Below are positions 1 through 11,888 of a stretch of 31,750 nt of DNA, piece by piece. A program made the position numbers and the translations under genes. This stretch comes from Ichthyophthirius multifiliis (Eukaryota; Ciliophora; Oligohymenophorea; Hymenostomatida). The DNA lies in assembly GCF_000220395.1 (NCBI RefSeq), contig NW_004086302.1:1-31750 (forward strand), written 5' to 3'. Numbering within the stretch: position 1 is the first letter of the stretch; every line of letters begins with the position of its first letter. The notes beneath the pieces are model-generated. The model saw nothing but the letters and a program-made list of their open reading frames with translations. It was not told where the DNA came from and did not search any database.

Positions 1-19
1 TACTATATATAATAAGTAA

Positions 20-53
<34 letters not shown>

Positions 54-1026
54 CTCAAATTAAATATATAAAAATCTTTATATATATTTATTTTTTATTT
101 ATATTTACATATTGTAATATATATGTATTATATTTTTATATATATTGTTTTTTTTTAATTTAAGTGTCATTAATATATTTACATAATTATTTCTATTTTT
201 TTGTACATATTTATTAGATTTTTATATTTTTTTTAATTATAACTTCTATAAATTAATAAAATATATTTTGGTTTTAACAAACAAGTTTTAATTTACAATA
301 CAAGCTTATAATTATCTTATATTTTATTTTATATTTTCTAATATTAATCATTTATTTGATATCTAAGGCATTTTAATTAGAAATATTGCTTTACAGTCTA
401 AAATAATGTTGTTTGTTTTTATATTTAAATTAATTTTTTATATATCAATGTTTAATAATTTGTTTTTTTTTAAATAGATTATTTAGTTATATTTAAATAA
501 AATATTATTAGAAAATAATAAATATGAATTCTTTTCCTAATTTTCGTTATATAATTGATATAAGGAAAATTGATATTAATAAATATTCAAAATTATAAAT
601 TTTAAATTATATATAATAAAATGTATTAGTTTTAATTGTTAATTTAAAAATAATAAACAATATTTTTTGTAAAAAACTTTTTAAAAAAATGGTTTATTAA
701 AATAATAAACCATCATATTAATTATTAAATTTTAAATAAAGATTATATAGATATTTTAAAAAAAAATATTTTTAAAATAATATATAAAAATATATATATA
801 TATATATACATATATTTATATTTGATTATATATAAATACTTATCTTTATATAAATAAAATTTTTATTATTTTATCATTTTATATACATTTTTTTTATTTT
901 AACATTATTAATATTATTAAAATTTACTAACTATATTTTATTAAAAATATAGAAAATACTTAAATTTATTTCTTTTTTATCAATTTATAATATATAAAAT
1001 AAATATTTTATTTTTTAAGAAAAATT
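1..1026. other. AT-only intergenic stretch upstream of the K+ channel
   Basis: No convincing reading frame was found on either strand. The stretch is low-complexity A/T with TA dinucleotide runs near 20-45 and 787-820. It ends just before the ATG of the plus-strand K+ channel, so its last 100-200 bases presumably carry that gene's promoter and 5' UTR, but no specific element can be pointed to. Confidence 0.6.
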
Positions 1027-2431
1027 ATGTAAGTAACTTAGCTAAATAAGTAAAGTGAGTTTAATTAATTTTATGGTCTTCATAAAATATTTAACGAAAA
1101 AGAATTATAAAAATTATTTGGAATTCCTGTCTAAAATCCTAAAGCAAATAAAAATTTTTAAAGTCAAGAAACTTAAATTGAAAGAAAATAAAAATAAATA
1201 AATAGATTAAAAAAATATTTATTTGTAAATCCTGAAAGTGGTTTTAAATCAATATGGGATGTTTTTATTTTAATAATAGTGTTTTATAGTTGTTATATGG
1301 CATTTTTTTGGTTAAATTATTTTAAAAAATCTATTAAATTTTTACATAAATATTTATAGGGCATCTTATTAATAAAATATTTATATATAATATGATATAT
1401 TCGATATATTAGTAGAATGTTGTTTTGGAATCGATATCATAATAAACTTTTTAACTACATACATAGATTAAGAGACATTAGAATTAGTATATTCATTTAG
1501 AAAATGCGCAATGAGATATTTAAAGTAAAATATAAATAAATATACATAAAAAAAAAAAAAGAGGAACTTTTATATTTGATTTTATAGCTGTTTTTCCATT
1601 TCAATTATTTTTAGAAAATGTAAAAAAAAATCATAAAAATATAAAATAAAACAAAAAAAAAGAAAGGACCTACTAAATTAACACGTACAATAAGAATTGT
1701 TCGTTTTATGAAAGTTTTAGATATAAACTAAGTTTCAAATATAATAAATTAAGCTGTAATAAATATAAATCCTAAAAGTAAAATAGCTTTGTAGTATTTA
1801 ATAAGATATTTTTACGTTATTTTTAGATTTATGGTCATTGGTTTTTCCTTTACTTTTTTCTTAAGTTGTATTTGGTTTATTGTTATTATTAATACCAAAA
1901 ATACTTCAGAACCTAATAATTTTTATGATGCTTATAATATAGGCGATTATAATGAAATAACATAGGCTATTATTTGTTTTTATTTTACAATTTGTACACT
2001 AGCTACAGTTGGATATGGAGATTTTGTACCCAAAAATTAATATGAATAAATTTATGTTATATTTATTATGATTGTTGGTGTAGCCTTTTTTTCTTATTTA
2101 ATGAATAATTTCTAAAATATTATCTAAAATTTTTAAATTAAACTAGGATATATAGATTATATACCTGATTTAGAAGAATGGTTATTAAGTTTAAGTAAAA
2201 TTAAATAAAACAAAAAATTAATTTTTTTTAAAAAAAATAATTTAATATAGATAAAGATACAGAAAATTCAATGAATAAACAATTAGTAAACAAAATTTAT
2301 AATCATTTCCGATATTTCTATCAAAACCACAGATTATTATCAATAGAAAGAGATGATAGATATTTTAATTTAATGCAAGATGAAGAAAAAAAGAAAGTAA
2401 AAAAATAATTATATATTTATTTATAAATTAA

Positions 2432-2496
<65 letters not shown>

Positions 2497-3227
2497 CTTA
2501 TAAGGCATTTATTTTAAGACATTTTTAGTGGAATGTTTAGGACATTTATTTTTATAAAAAGGAAAAGAAGAATATCATGATTATAATTTTTATATAGATA
2601 TGGCATTTTCCTTATTACCTCGAAGATATTTAAAAAAAGAAGTAATCTTATACTAAGGATAGGCTGTAAATGAAGTATTTTTATTAATGTAAGGAGAGGT
2701 AGAGGTTAGTTTTGTAGTTGATGGGACAAAGATAATGAGATATTTTAGTTCTGGTTTTTTTTTTGGTCTAATAGAAATTTTAACTAATAAATTAAGTCGA
2801 TTTTAATATACAGCCACTACATAAGTTACAATGTTTATAATTGATAAAAATTCTTGCTTGGAAATTATAAATAAATATAGTGGAATGAAATAGGACTTTA
2901 TATCAAATGCATTTCATTCATTTAAATATACAAAACATGCGATGATTGAAGAATTTATTTAGATTATGAAAGAAAGAAAATAATACAGATATACAAGAAG
3001 ATGATGCAAATAAAATATTTAATAAAATCATGAAAAATATTTAAAAAAATTAATAAGAATAATCAAAGTTTAATATAGATATGTTAACAACACCATATAA
3101 ATTAAATCCAAATTTAAATATTTGGAAAGAATATAATGATGAAAAAGAAAATAAAAATTCAAACGTATAATAACTATCATAATAAGTAGAATATTTATTA
3201 TATTAACTAAAGAATATTAAAGATTGA
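1027..3227 (+). CDS. Voltage-gated-type K+ channel with cyclic-nucleotide-binding domain
   Basis: Six-TM channel of the EAG/CNG-like family expanded in ciliates. Exons in code 6: 1027-1310, 1360-1524, 1562-1619, 1663-2194, 2251-2396, 2497-3227; introns are 37-56 nt, and one of 100 nt contains a TA repeat. Seen: S1 near residues 78-96 (WDVF), S2 with DILVECC..IDIIINF, S3 with RYLKGTFIFDFIAVFPF spanning the third splice, S4 with only three spaced Arg (RTIRIVRF), S5, and the selectivity filter TVGYGDFVP at about residue 284. After S6 come a C-linker with HFRYFYQNHRL and LIRHLFQDIF, then a CNBD with YQGQAVNEVFLLMQGEVEV. All five splice phases agree. The last exon is two bases too long: the frame slips at T5 2549-2553 and at A4 2977-2980, with good family-like sequence on both sides. 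If the second slip is real the protein stops at 3002-3004. About 637 residues expected; plasma or ciliary membrane. The ligand (cAMP, cGMP or none) cannot be told. Confidence 0.9.
2440..2493. repeat. (TA)n microsatellite inside a K+ channel intron
   Basis: A nearly pure TA run lies wholly inside the fifth intron (2397-2496) of the channel gene. The exons on both sides join in phase only if the run is removed, so the repeat is intronic, not coding. Confidence 0.85.
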
Positions 3228-3444
3228 TATATTATATATAATTATAAAAATATATATTATATAAAATAAAAAAATAATAAATATAAATTATTTATATATT
3301 AAATATTAATTATATTATATATATGTATTTATAAATATATATATATATAATATTTTTTTTTTTTTTTTATGTATATATAAATAAGATTAAATCATTTATT
3401 GGTTTAAAATTAATTAAAATTTTTAATTTATATAAAATATAAAT

Positions 3445-4439
3445 ATGATTATTGAAAATAAATTAAATCACTGCGGAATGTTTTCAAAAGCCGGTTAAAT
3501 AACATTAGAAATGTTCAATGAATTATAAAATAAAGATTCTATATTATATGGAATAAAAAAGCGATTTTAGAGAAAAAATCTATAAGATTAAGATTTTTAA
3601 TAATCAGATAATATATCAAAAATGCATAGTAAATAATTATATTAACTTACATTAAAACATGAAAAATTTCTTGATAAATAATAATAATAATTAAAATATT
3701 AAGTATAGCCTTTTTCTAAATTAATTACTAGAGAATAAGCTTAAAAAAATTTAATATTACCTGAAAATAGTAAATTTGGAATTTATAATCCTAAATATCA
3801 TTATATATTCGAAAAAAGTCCTTTGTATCCAAATTTGGAGAAAGAAAAATTAATAAAAGAGCGATCTAGAACTATTTAAAAAAAAAAAATTAACAAAAAA
3901 TAAAATTTTTCACCTTCCTAAAAAAACTCAAATTTAAATATATCTACTGAAAACACTTGTTAATATAAATAATAATCACTAAATTGTACTGTAAACTATG
4001 ATAAAATGACTTCCAGAAAAACGCTTTTAAGTGCAATAAATCCACATGAAAATAGATTTGAATATATTAATTATAAAAATAAAAAAATACCTTGTGTTAT
4101 TTTCGATAAATAATTAAATAGAAAAGAAGCTGGGGAATTTAAAACTTTCCCAGAATATGATGTTTAATTACCCAAAATACATTAAGGAATAGTTTAATTT
4201 AATAAAGTTATAGAAAGAAAAGAATTAATTAATCCTATTTATTCCTTAAATAATTAAATAAATGATAATTCATTTCGTAATTTTAATTTATTTTACAATT
4301 TTAAATATATTATTTTATATATATAGTTCATGCATTTGGAAATTGTGAAAAAAGTTAAATTCTTAAAAAAGTAAATGCACCTAAATCTGATTATATGTTA
4401 GGTCGATATAACAATAAAAAGTAATTTAATAATAATTGA
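3445..4439 (+). CDS. Conserved-looking ciliate protein with YNPKY motif
   Basis: Two exons, 3445-4276 and 4327-4439, joined over a 50-nt intron, give 314 residues and an in-frame TGA. It is not assigned to a named family. Seen: an N-terminal Q-rich part, GIYNPKYHYIFEKSPLYPN at about residues 110-130, a basic low-complexity stretch, FKTFPEYDVQLPKIHQGIVQF, and a C-terminal block HAFGNCEKSQILKKV followed by KSDYMLGRYN. These blocks are unusually information-rich for this genome (many C, P, G and H codons), which suggests constraint. Proline-tyrosine modules of this general look occur in axonemal and microtubule-associated proteins of protists; that link is only an analogy. No TM segment or signal peptide. 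The start is the first ATG after an A-rich leader; the next gene begins 327 bases downstream. Confidence 0.8.
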
Positions 4440-4766
4440 ATTTATTTAAATTATTTATATATTTATAGCTTTTATTAAAAAAATAATAAATCTAAAATAC
4501 ATGAATATATGTTAATTTTGAATCTATTATTATTCAATATATGCATTTTTATTTATAATAAAAAAAAATTATAAAAAAGAAAATTGTATCATTTAATTAA
4601 ATATAAAATTTATAATAAATATTAGTTAAAAGAAAAACAACATATATTACAATTTAAAATAAATATATATATATATATAATAAATAAAAAATTATTATAC
4701 AAAGATAGCAATAAAAATATAAATAAAAAAATTATTAAAAAACGTAAAAAATAAAATAAAAAGAAA
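4440..4766. other. Intergenic, possible alternative upstream start
   Basis: A/T-rich spacer between two plus-strand genes. The frame of the downstream gene stays open (no TGA) back to an ATG at 4509, so a longer N-terminus is formally possible, but the codons there look like random A/T. The ATG at 4767, after an AAG AAA context, is preferred. Confidence 0.5.
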
Positions 4767-7700
4767 ATGATTAAAAATACATTATTTGAAGCATCAAACG
4801 AGGATTTATCAAATAATAATGAATCATTAAACTAATCTTAAGAACAAGAAAGACAATCAATATTATAATAAAAAGATATTAATAAAACAGAAAATAATGA
4901 AGATAATGAAAGTAATAAATAAATATATATAAATATTTATATATATTTATTAATATTTTTTTACTTTATAATTATATTTATAGTTTAAAATAACACATAA
5001 CAAAGAATTTCTTAAGGATGCAATTTTAATTTAAAAAGTATTTAAGCTCAAAATATTGAAAAATGCTTAGATGAAAGTAACGAATCATAATCTTAATAAT
5101 AAATATAATCTGAAAAACAAATATAAGAATTTAACAATAATGAATAATAAAAAGAGAATGAAATAGTAAAAGAAGATAATAAATAAGATGAAACAAATAA
5201 TAAGCAATAAAATGTAAATAATATAGAAAATTTAAATGAAAATATTCATTAAAATGATAAAAATTCTAATATTGTAAAATAAACTTAAAGAAATAATAAT
5301 AATATTAATTCTGTTGAAGAATAAATTTTAGAAACATCCTAAGAAAATGAAGAAATTAAAAAAAATATAAAAAATAAATAAAATAAAAATAATATATAAA
5401 ATCAAGAAATTCAAGAAAAACTCATAGATTAAGATAATCATGAAAATAATTAAAATGAATAAGGTGAATAAAATAAAAATAAAAAAAATAAAATATAAAA
5501 TGATGAAAATGAAGTAAATGAAGAAAATGAAGAAAATGAAGAAAATGAAGAAAATGAAGAAAATGAAGAAAATGAAGAAGATAAAGAAAATAAAGAAAAT
5601 GAAGAAAATGACGAAAAATTAGAAAATTAAGAAAATATAGAAAATGAAGAAAATGAAGAAAATAAAGATGTAAATCAAAAAAAAATATAGAATCAAGAAA
5701 ATTAAATAAACTAAGAAAATTAAGAATAAAATTAGATTTAAGATTCATAATATAATAAATAAAAATAAGATAATGTAGAAATAGAAGAAAAAAATAAGAT
5801 AATTGATAATTCTGCTAAACAAGTAAAATAAATAATTATAAAAAAATAAATTAAATATATAAACAATAAAAAAAAAAAATATTCAAGAAAATAAAAATAA
5901 AAAAATCATTAAAAAAATATAAATAAAAAAAAGAATAAAAAAAATTAAATATTTAATATATAAATATAAAAATATATAAATAAATAAAAAATAAATAAAT
6001 ATAAATAATATAATATATTTATAAATTTAAAAATATATTTAAATAAATAATAAAAAAATATAAATAATATAATATTTTAATAAATATAAAAATATATATA
6101 ATTTATATTTATAAATATATAACTTATAAATATATAAATATTTAATATTTTTTTTTTATTACAATTTAAATTTAAAAATAAGAATGTTTTATTTTTAGAT
6201 GAAAAAATGATAATTTTAAATGAATTTTTATAAGAAAAAAAAAATAGTATCAACAAATTAAAAACTTATTTGAAATTTCGTACTGAATAATACATATTAA
6301 AAATTTAAGAATATGATTAAATTTTACATGAAAATTTATCATAAAAGAAGAATTTTTAAGATTAAATAAAACTTTTAAACATGCATTTAAATGAAAAAAA
6401 TGAAATTTTGGAAATAAAAAATAATTTAATTACTCAAAAAAATACCCAAATTTAATCTTTAATTGAAAAAAACCCTAATATTGATTAAGATAATTATAAT
6501 GATTAAAATACACTTATTTTACTTAAAGGAAAAATTGAAGAATATGAATTAACAAATTCAAATTTAATTTATCAAAATGAATAAAAAAAGCATCATATAG
6601 ATTAACTATTATAATAAATTAAAATAATTGAAAATAAATAATAAATATATTAAATGTAAATTTAATAAAAGGACGATATTCTTCTATAACTAAAAGAAAA
6701 AGAAACTTTTTTTACCTAAAAAATAGATGAATAATAAGTATTAATAGCCAAACTTTAAACCGAAAAGCAATAAAAATCCTGGCTTAAATAATAAGAAGAA
6801 ACTGAAGAAGAAAAAGATCTAAAAATAAAACTAAAAATGTCTCAAGAAGAGATATTGAAATTAAAAACTGAATAAAGCAAGCTCAATTAGGATAAAAATT
6901 AACTTCAACAAGACCTAAAATAATAAAAGAACACATTTAATTAAGAACAAGAGAATTTAATAAAAAAAATATAAGAAAAGATGAACTAATTTAACGAAAT
7001 AAACTCTAAAAACGAATAGAAAATATCCTAATATGTACAAAAAATCCAAATACTAGAATAAAAAAATCAATAAATAGAAAATGAATACAAATAAAAAGTT
7101 GAGGACTAAAAAACAGTTATGTAGGAATTATAGAAGAATTTCTAAGGAAAAAACTAGGATTTTTTATAGTTTTAATAAAATAATATTTTAATGGAAAATA
7201 AAATACAACTTTTATAACAATAAATAAAACAAAAAGAAGACTAAATTTAATAAATATAGAAGGAAAAAGATTAATATTTATAAAAAAAAGACTAAGAAAT
7301 TTAAAATTTAATATAATAGAAAGATGATTAGGAGAAAAATATGAAAAAAAACTAAGAAAATATATAAAAAATAGATTAAAAAAACATAACTTTATAATAA
7401 AATATACTTTTTTTGGAAGAAAAAAACAAATAAATTAATAAAGAAAATTAATCTTTATTGAAAAAATTCGAAGAACTCAAAAATTTGATTTAATAAGTTT
7501 AAAAATAAATAATGGAAAAAAATGCAGAAAATTAATAATTAAATTAAAATTTATTTTTAAAGGAAAACTAAAATTAAATACTAAATTAATAAATTTAATA
7601 AAAAGAAGACAAAATTTAATAAATTTAACTTTTTTTAAAAGAAAAAGATACATAAAATTCCAAAATTTAAACTGAAATAGACTTATTATAAAAAAATAAT

Positions 7701-8485
7701 GAAGAAAAATTAAAAAAAATGATGATTTTGGTAGATGAAAGTGAAAAAAAATCAAAAATTTATCAAGAAAATTTACAAAAAACTAAAAATGAATACTCTA
7801 TTAACGAAAAAACTTTAAAAAATTAAATTAAAAATATGCAAACAGAAATCATTTTTATGTAAGAATAATTAAAAAAGTCACTTATGGAAAATAATAAGTT
7901 CATTAGTGGTAATTAAGAAAAAAATGAGATAAATTCTATTTAAATAAAAGAAAAAGAAAGTGAAATTTAATTACTTAAAGAAGCATTTAAATAAATATAA
8001 GAATAATTAAATTAATCAATTAGACAAAATATATAATTTTAATAGGAAAAAGATTAACTTTTATAATAAAAAGATATAAAAATTGAAGAAATAAATTAAA
8101 TTTAAATAAAAAATTAAAATAAAATAAATAATTATGAATAATAAATTTAAAAATTAACATAGGTAATCATATAAATTAAAATATATATATATAAAAATAA
8201 AATTCATTTATATATTTATAAAATATATATTTAAAAAATATATATATATAATCTATTCAAATATATATATATATAATTTAATTCAAATATATAAAATTAT
8301 TTTAATATTTATTTTAATATTTTAAATATTATTATTAAAATATTAATATATTTAAAAAGGATTATTAAAAGATGAAAGAATATAAAAATAATGAAAATAT
8401 ATTGAAATAAAAAATAAATTAATTAGAATAAATAATTTATTAAATGGATGAAGAAATATAAAATTATTAAAAATAAAATAGTGAT

Positions 8486-8554
<69 letters not shown>

Positions 8555-9144
8555 CAGAATATTTAAAAAGTATAATTATTGATAATACTTAAGTATAATA
8601 ATAGTAATAATAGAATTTATAATAAAATGATGAATAATTAAATGAATTAGGTGAATAAATACTATAATTATTATAAGCTACAAGAGAAAAGAGTGAACAT
8701 AATAATAAAAATACAAACGAAAATATTAGAAAGTTAACTATAATTGAAGAAAATGAAATAATTGAATGCTTATAAAATGTTAAATAAATAATCTAAACAA
8801 AATTAAGAGAAGACCTTATCAATTTATAAAAAGAAGGATAGTCTTAAATTTAAAGAAAAGCTGTTAGAATTAATTTAATGTTAATTTTAAATGTATAAAA
8901 TATATTATAATATGTATAATTATTTACATATAATTTTTTTAAAACAAAAAAGGAAATTAAAAGCATGCATTAAAAATATGGATTTGATTAATAATTAAAA
9001 ATAATAGGAAATTAATATGATAGAATTATTTAAATGACAAAATCTATTGATGAATTTATTAGAATGTTTTGTTAGATTTTCCTTTAATATGAAAAAAAAG
9101 CTAAACGAACTGACAAATTTTAAACAAATAATGCTTAAAAATGA
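4767..9144 (+). CDS. Large acidic then coiled-coil protein (~1200 residues)
   Basis: Six exons: 4767-4911, 4984-5822, 6183-8162, 8360-8480, 8558-8892, 8953-9144, totalling 3612 nt (1203 residues plus TGA) with all phases consistent. The N-terminal ~330 residues are Glu/Asn/Gln-rich, with a tandem ENEE-type repeat at 5510-5660. From 6183 a continuous heptad-like coiled coil rich in E, K, Q, L and I runs for more than 650 residues. The last exons carry another coil and a more ordinary C-terminus (EIKSMHQKYGFDQQ, DEFIRMFCQIFLQYEKKAKR). No TM segment. A cytoskeletal, basal-body or tethering scaffold is the usual role of such proteins, but nothing here identifies it. Oddities: a 360-nt intron (5823-6182), very long for this gene set, and three introns whose length is a multiple of three and that contain no in-frame TGA. 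The 8893-8952 intron is the least certain. Two adjacent genes split at 5823 would be the alternative. Confidence 0.75.
5510..5660 (+). repeat. Degenerate 9-nt tandem repeat coding Glu-Asn-Glu
   Basis: About a dozen near-perfect copies of GAAAATGAA (E-N-E), with occasional AAA or GAC changes, lie inside the acidic domain of the large coiled-coil gene. The long open frame on the opposite strand here is only its shadow. Confidence 0.85.
8481..8557 (+). repeat. (TAA)n microsatellite forming a whole intron
   Basis: The uninterrupted TAA/AAT run could be read as polyGln or polyAsn. The flanking frames differ by one position, and joining GT at 8481 to the only CAG (8555-8557) restores the frame exactly. 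The repeat is therefore taken as the body of a 77-nt intron. Confidence 0.75.
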
Positions 9145-9403
9145 TTATTAATAATTTTTTTTAAACAAAAAAACACATAAACTAGAATTAAGACATATAA
9201 ATAAAATATTTTTATTTTTAATTATAATATCATTTATATTTTTTAATAAATTTATTTATTTTAATAGTAAATTAAAATGTTAATATTTAAAATAATATAA
9301 ATTACATATATTGGTTTTTTTTAAAAAAAAAACATTTATATTTTTTTTTTATATTTACTTAAAGGAAAAAATTAAATAAATTAATAAGAAAAAAATAATC
9401 ATA

Positions 9404-11146
9404 ATGTTTTTTGAAAAATTTGATATATTTTCATCTTCATTCTAATTTAATGTCTAAGGACCTGGCTAGAAATCTAAAAGGACAATCCAAGGAGGAATAT
9501 TTACAATAACTCTAGTAAGTTTATCTCTAGGATATTTTATATATTTACTAATATAATACTTTTCAAATAACCTATAACCAAAGTATTAATCTAACGAAAA
9601 ATTAATAAAAAATAACTAACTTTAACTAAAAGAAAATTTCTTTATGTTTTAATTTTTTATAGGAGATATTCCCTTAGATTAACTAGAAGATGAAAAAAAC
9701 CTAACATATGCTTAGTTTTAAATTAATTATGTATTAAATTCATATTTAAAAAATGGATAAATAAATAGATAATATACATAATTAAAAGCATATAAATGTA
9801 CAATATCAGGATATGAAGAATATTATTGCTTAAATAAAGATAGAGAGATATAACCTCTTGTAATAAGCTAATAATTATATTCGTATATAGAAATAAGCCT
9901 AAAAGAATGTTAAGATAATCAAATAGAATCTACAGATAAACCTAAAAGAACATGCGCACCTAAATAAAATTATTAGGAGGATAACATTTTTGATAATTTA
10001 GACAATGTTAGAGAAGTATTATTTAATAATGATAGTGATTTTGATATATATATGAAAACCTATTAATATGATTCTAAAGAGAAAAATTTCGTGGAAAATT
10101 TTTCAAACCAAAACTGGATAATTGATAATAATTTGATTATAATTTCTAAACTAATAGTTTAAAAGGGAAATACGTAAATTAAAGATGGAATTCTTTTTAA
10201 TCTTAGTAAGATTATGAATTTCCTACAAATTATAATAAAAATAATAATTATTTAACTAAAAGTAATATATTATAATCATATTATAAAGGGACTTATTTTT
10301 CTTTATAAATTTAACTTTCCGAAACTACACATTAAAATCAAATTTAATTTCCTTTAATTACAGAAGTTTTTGCGATGTTTGCAAGTATTCTAAATGCCCT
10401 AATTGCTTTTGGAATCTTAGCAAAACTATTTTCAGAATGGAAAATATTCACAGAAGTGTAAAATATTTATTTAAAAAATTACTATAAAAAAGCAGTTTTA
10501 GAAATTTAAAATTCATAGAAGTTAGAGCAGAAATCTGAAAAAAAAGTATTTGTAGATAATTAAATTTAATTATAGTAAAATGATAATAATAATACTGTAC
10601 AAAATGATGATTTACATTAGTTAATATAATAAGTAAATGAAAAATATGAAAAAATACAAAAGTTTGATTTAGAGATATTAAATGAAAAATTGAGCCTAAA
10701 GGAAAAAATAAAGAGGTTTATAAAATATATTATTAATGGAGGACAATCATTTTCTAAGCAGAAAAAAAATTAAGCAAATTTTGATTCATAAATTTAGTAG
10801 TTATAAAAGGAATCAATTGAATTAATAACTTTACAGGAATTGTATAAAAATATTATTTAGTTAAAATTATTTATGAAAATAATTCTTTCAAAAAAATAAT
10901 ATGCAGCATTATAATATTGTGGCTCAAATCTAAATATAAAAGATGAAAATATAGATAATAAAAATAAAAAATAATATAAGATTAGAATAATAAAGTTAAT
11001 GAAAATATTAATGAAATATAAATAATAAATAATAAAAATATTTAAAATAAATATGATAGTAATATAGAGGATAATATTGATAGTAATAGTAACATTAAAA
11101 AAATAATAAAAACAAATAAATTAATACTAAAAATGAATAAGAAAGC

Positions 11147-11194
<48 letters not shown>

Positions 11195-11717
11195 TATTAT
11201 TAGAAAAATGGAATAATTTAAAATATATTTTAATAAAAAAATTAATAATAAATTATAGTGATAAAAATAATATCTAAATTTTAAATGAAAAAAATTCTTA
11301 ACAATAAAGTTTTGATAAATATCTTACTCATTTAGAAAAAATGGATAGAATTGAAAATAATTTAGAATTTTAAAAATATTACTTCTAAAAGTTTATGATT
11401 AATAATAAAGAAAAAAAAAAAATCTAGATAGTATTAATAAACATATTTTATAATCTATTTATAATACTTATTTACAAAAAAAGTATGATTAAATTCATAA
11501 TCTATATTTAAAAATATAATATATTTTATAAAAAAAAATTATATTTTTCAGATTTAATTTTGACTTTTTTTTTAATATTTATTTTATATATAAATTTATA
11601 ATAAAAATAATTTAATATACAAATGAATAGTCATTTTAATCTTAATTTTAAACTTGTCATAATAAAAATTAATGCAGACATATTAATTATTATTACCTTA
11701 ATAAAAAAATATTATGA
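9404..11717 (+). CDS. Two-TM ciliate membrane protein with cysteine-bearing lumenal domain
   Basis: Exon 1 is 9404-10156; a 50-nt intron follows (10157-10206), then one long exon. The N-terminus MFFEKFDIFSSSFQFN, then KSKRTIQGGIFTITLVSLSLG, leads into TM1 (~residues 32-55). A ~250-residue non-cytoplasmic domain holds Cys residues (YKCTISGYEEYYCL, LKECQD, RTCAPK). TM2 (EVFAMFASILNALIAFGILAKLF) is near residues 303-325. A long charged Q/N-rich tail follows. This N-terminal K-T-x-x-G-G pattern before TM1, with a second distant TM, matches the large family usually annotated in ciliates as transmembrane protein, putative; the function is unknown. In the tail the frame moves four times, each by one missing base and each in an A run (10966-10971, 11097-11103, 11235-11241, 11411-11422), so the C-terminal ~230 residues and the stop at 11715-11717 are provisional. 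Confidence 0.75.
11147..11194 (+). repeat. (AAT)n run, polyAsn in the tail of the two-TM protein
   Basis: Fifteen AAT units plus AAC. In the frame that gives sensible flanks (KNEQESN before, YYQKNG after) it encodes about 16 Asn. The neighbouring A-run frame slips make this frame choice less than certain. Confidence 0.6.
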
Positions 11718-11888
11718 ATTAAATAATAAATATATATATATATATTTATAAATATATATATATATAAAAATTATATCTTTATATATATATATATATATAT
11801 TTATTATTATTCTTTTTATTATTTCAATTTATTATATTGCTTTTTAAATTATTTTATTTTTATAAATTATAATAAAATTAATATAATA
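11718..11888. repeat. (TA)n-rich spacer
   Basis: Short intergenic spacer with two TA-dinucleotide runs (about 11740-11800). No coding signal. Confidence 0.6.

Noticed and set aside
1-60. TA-rich window edge considered as telomere or chromosome end
   Set aside because: No C4A2-type telomere repeats are visible; it is an ordinary TA microsatellite.
1525-1561. Apparent frameshift at the 13-A run between S2 and S3 of the K+ channel
   Set aside because: A 37-nt GT...AG intron removes it and yields the canonical RYLKGTF S3 junction, so no error is needed. The same holds at 1311-1359, 1620-1662 and 10157-10206.
5422-5748. Open minus-strand frame of Phe/Leu/His repeats
   Set aside because: It is the antisense of the Glu/Asn tandem repeat in the plus-strand coiled-coil gene, whose splicing and frame are coherent.
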